This document shows, one piece after another, positions 63,561-64,000 of a stretch of DNA of 64,000 nt. Position numbers and translations under genes: made by a program. Below the pieces are notes generated by a model that was given only the letters and a program-made list of their open reading frames with translations, ran no database searches and had not been told where the DNA came from. Numbering within the stretch: the stretch's first letter is position 1; each line of letters starts with the position of its first letter. Source of the DNA: Apis mellifera. Taxonomy: Eukaryota; Arthropoda; Insecta; Hymenoptera; Apidae. The DNA lies in NCBI RefSeq assembly GCF_003254395.2, contig NC_037652.1, positions 6,333,501 through 6,397,500 of the forward strand. Reading direction: 5' to 3'.

Positions 63561-64000
63561 TTTTCTTTCCAAATTCTAAAAAAGGCATCGAATCAATTTT
63601 TCCAAAAATTCGACCAACTTTTCATTCCTTCAACGTGTTCCTCGAATCATCGATCCCCCCGTTAATTAACTAATTTCCCCGAAATCGAGCCGAAGCCGAG
63701 AGAGTTGGTACAAAGACGCGGAGATACGTGGATCGGCGAGATAGAACTTGGAAGACGTTTCTCTCTCGTGATACACACGGATACACACAGGTATCGTGGC
63801 GGGATATAATCGTGCTTTTAATCGAACACGCCATTGTCCGGAAATAAGCGGTAAAGTCAACGACGACCGAGGGAAAGAGGAGGAGGAGGAGGAGAGAAGA
63901 TGGGGGATGCTTTCGATCGAAATTCAACGCGGTGTGCGGTATTGTAACCACGAAAATGGCGAGAGGCGAGCTTCGTGACGTTGCGTTTCGTACGATTTAA
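63561..64000. other. Unannotated right edge
   Basis: No gene seen. The short frames on both strands near 63666-63978 overlap a purine-rich (GAGGAG) run and show no protein features. Confidence 0.4.

Noticed and set aside
1..64000. tRNA and rRNA genes
   Set aside because: I scanned by eye for B-box (GGTTCGAATCC-like) and rRNA-like sequence and found no convincing cloverleaf or rRNA block; a covariance-model search would be decisive.

Overview
The window is insect nuclear DNA, most likely from a honeybee (Apis, Hymenoptera). The grounds are AT-rich sequence with unusually frequent CpG, many (GA)n, (AT)n and poly-A/T tracts, a mariner element, and a dopamine receptor whose protein I recognise as the bee DOP2 type, the orthologue of fly DAMB/Dop1R2. 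Genes are sparse and intron-split. Most open frames in the window are chance frames in non-coding DNA. || Layout. (1) 0.3-4.0 kb, + strand: two adjacent small genes, reconstructed here from splice signals, encode cysteine-rich proteins with CC doublets. Both start with an identical five-residue 17-nt first exon (MCDHC), so they are a tandem duplicate pair. The first gene also has two alternative, mutually similar last exons. I do not recognise the family. (2) 4-28.5 kb: no protein gene I can support. This stretch holds a candidate CpG-rich 5' exon or promoter island near 5.6-6.5 kb, a ~160-bp minisatellite at 19.6-20.9 kb and a dimeric tandem repeat at 25.1-26.4 kb. (3) 28.5-59.5 kb, + strand: the dopamine receptor gene. 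A large first coding exon carries all seven membrane helices. A 27.4-kb intron follows, then an 85-nt exon and a 90-nt exon that end in the conserved C-terminal motif. A splice acceptor just upstream of the coding exon shows that 5' untranslated exon(s) lie further left. (4) Inside the 27.4-kb intron: four tandem-repeat arrays, a 26-bp perfect palindrome, a paired CRE/E-box cluster, an internally deleted mariner with intact terminal repeats, and a complete intronless ionotropic receptor (IR) gene on the opposite strand, 0.8 kb before exon 2. (5) 59.6-64 kb: receptor 3' flank and a small tandem duplication, with no other gene seen. || Functionally, the dopamine receptor is an amine GPCR and the nested IR is a putative ligand-gated cation channel of the chemosensory IR class. 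Their nesting may be only positional. The Cys-rich pair looks cytoplasmic (no signal peptide), and metal binding or disulfide/structural use is only a guess. All calls come from reading the sequence and from family knowledge. No database search was run.
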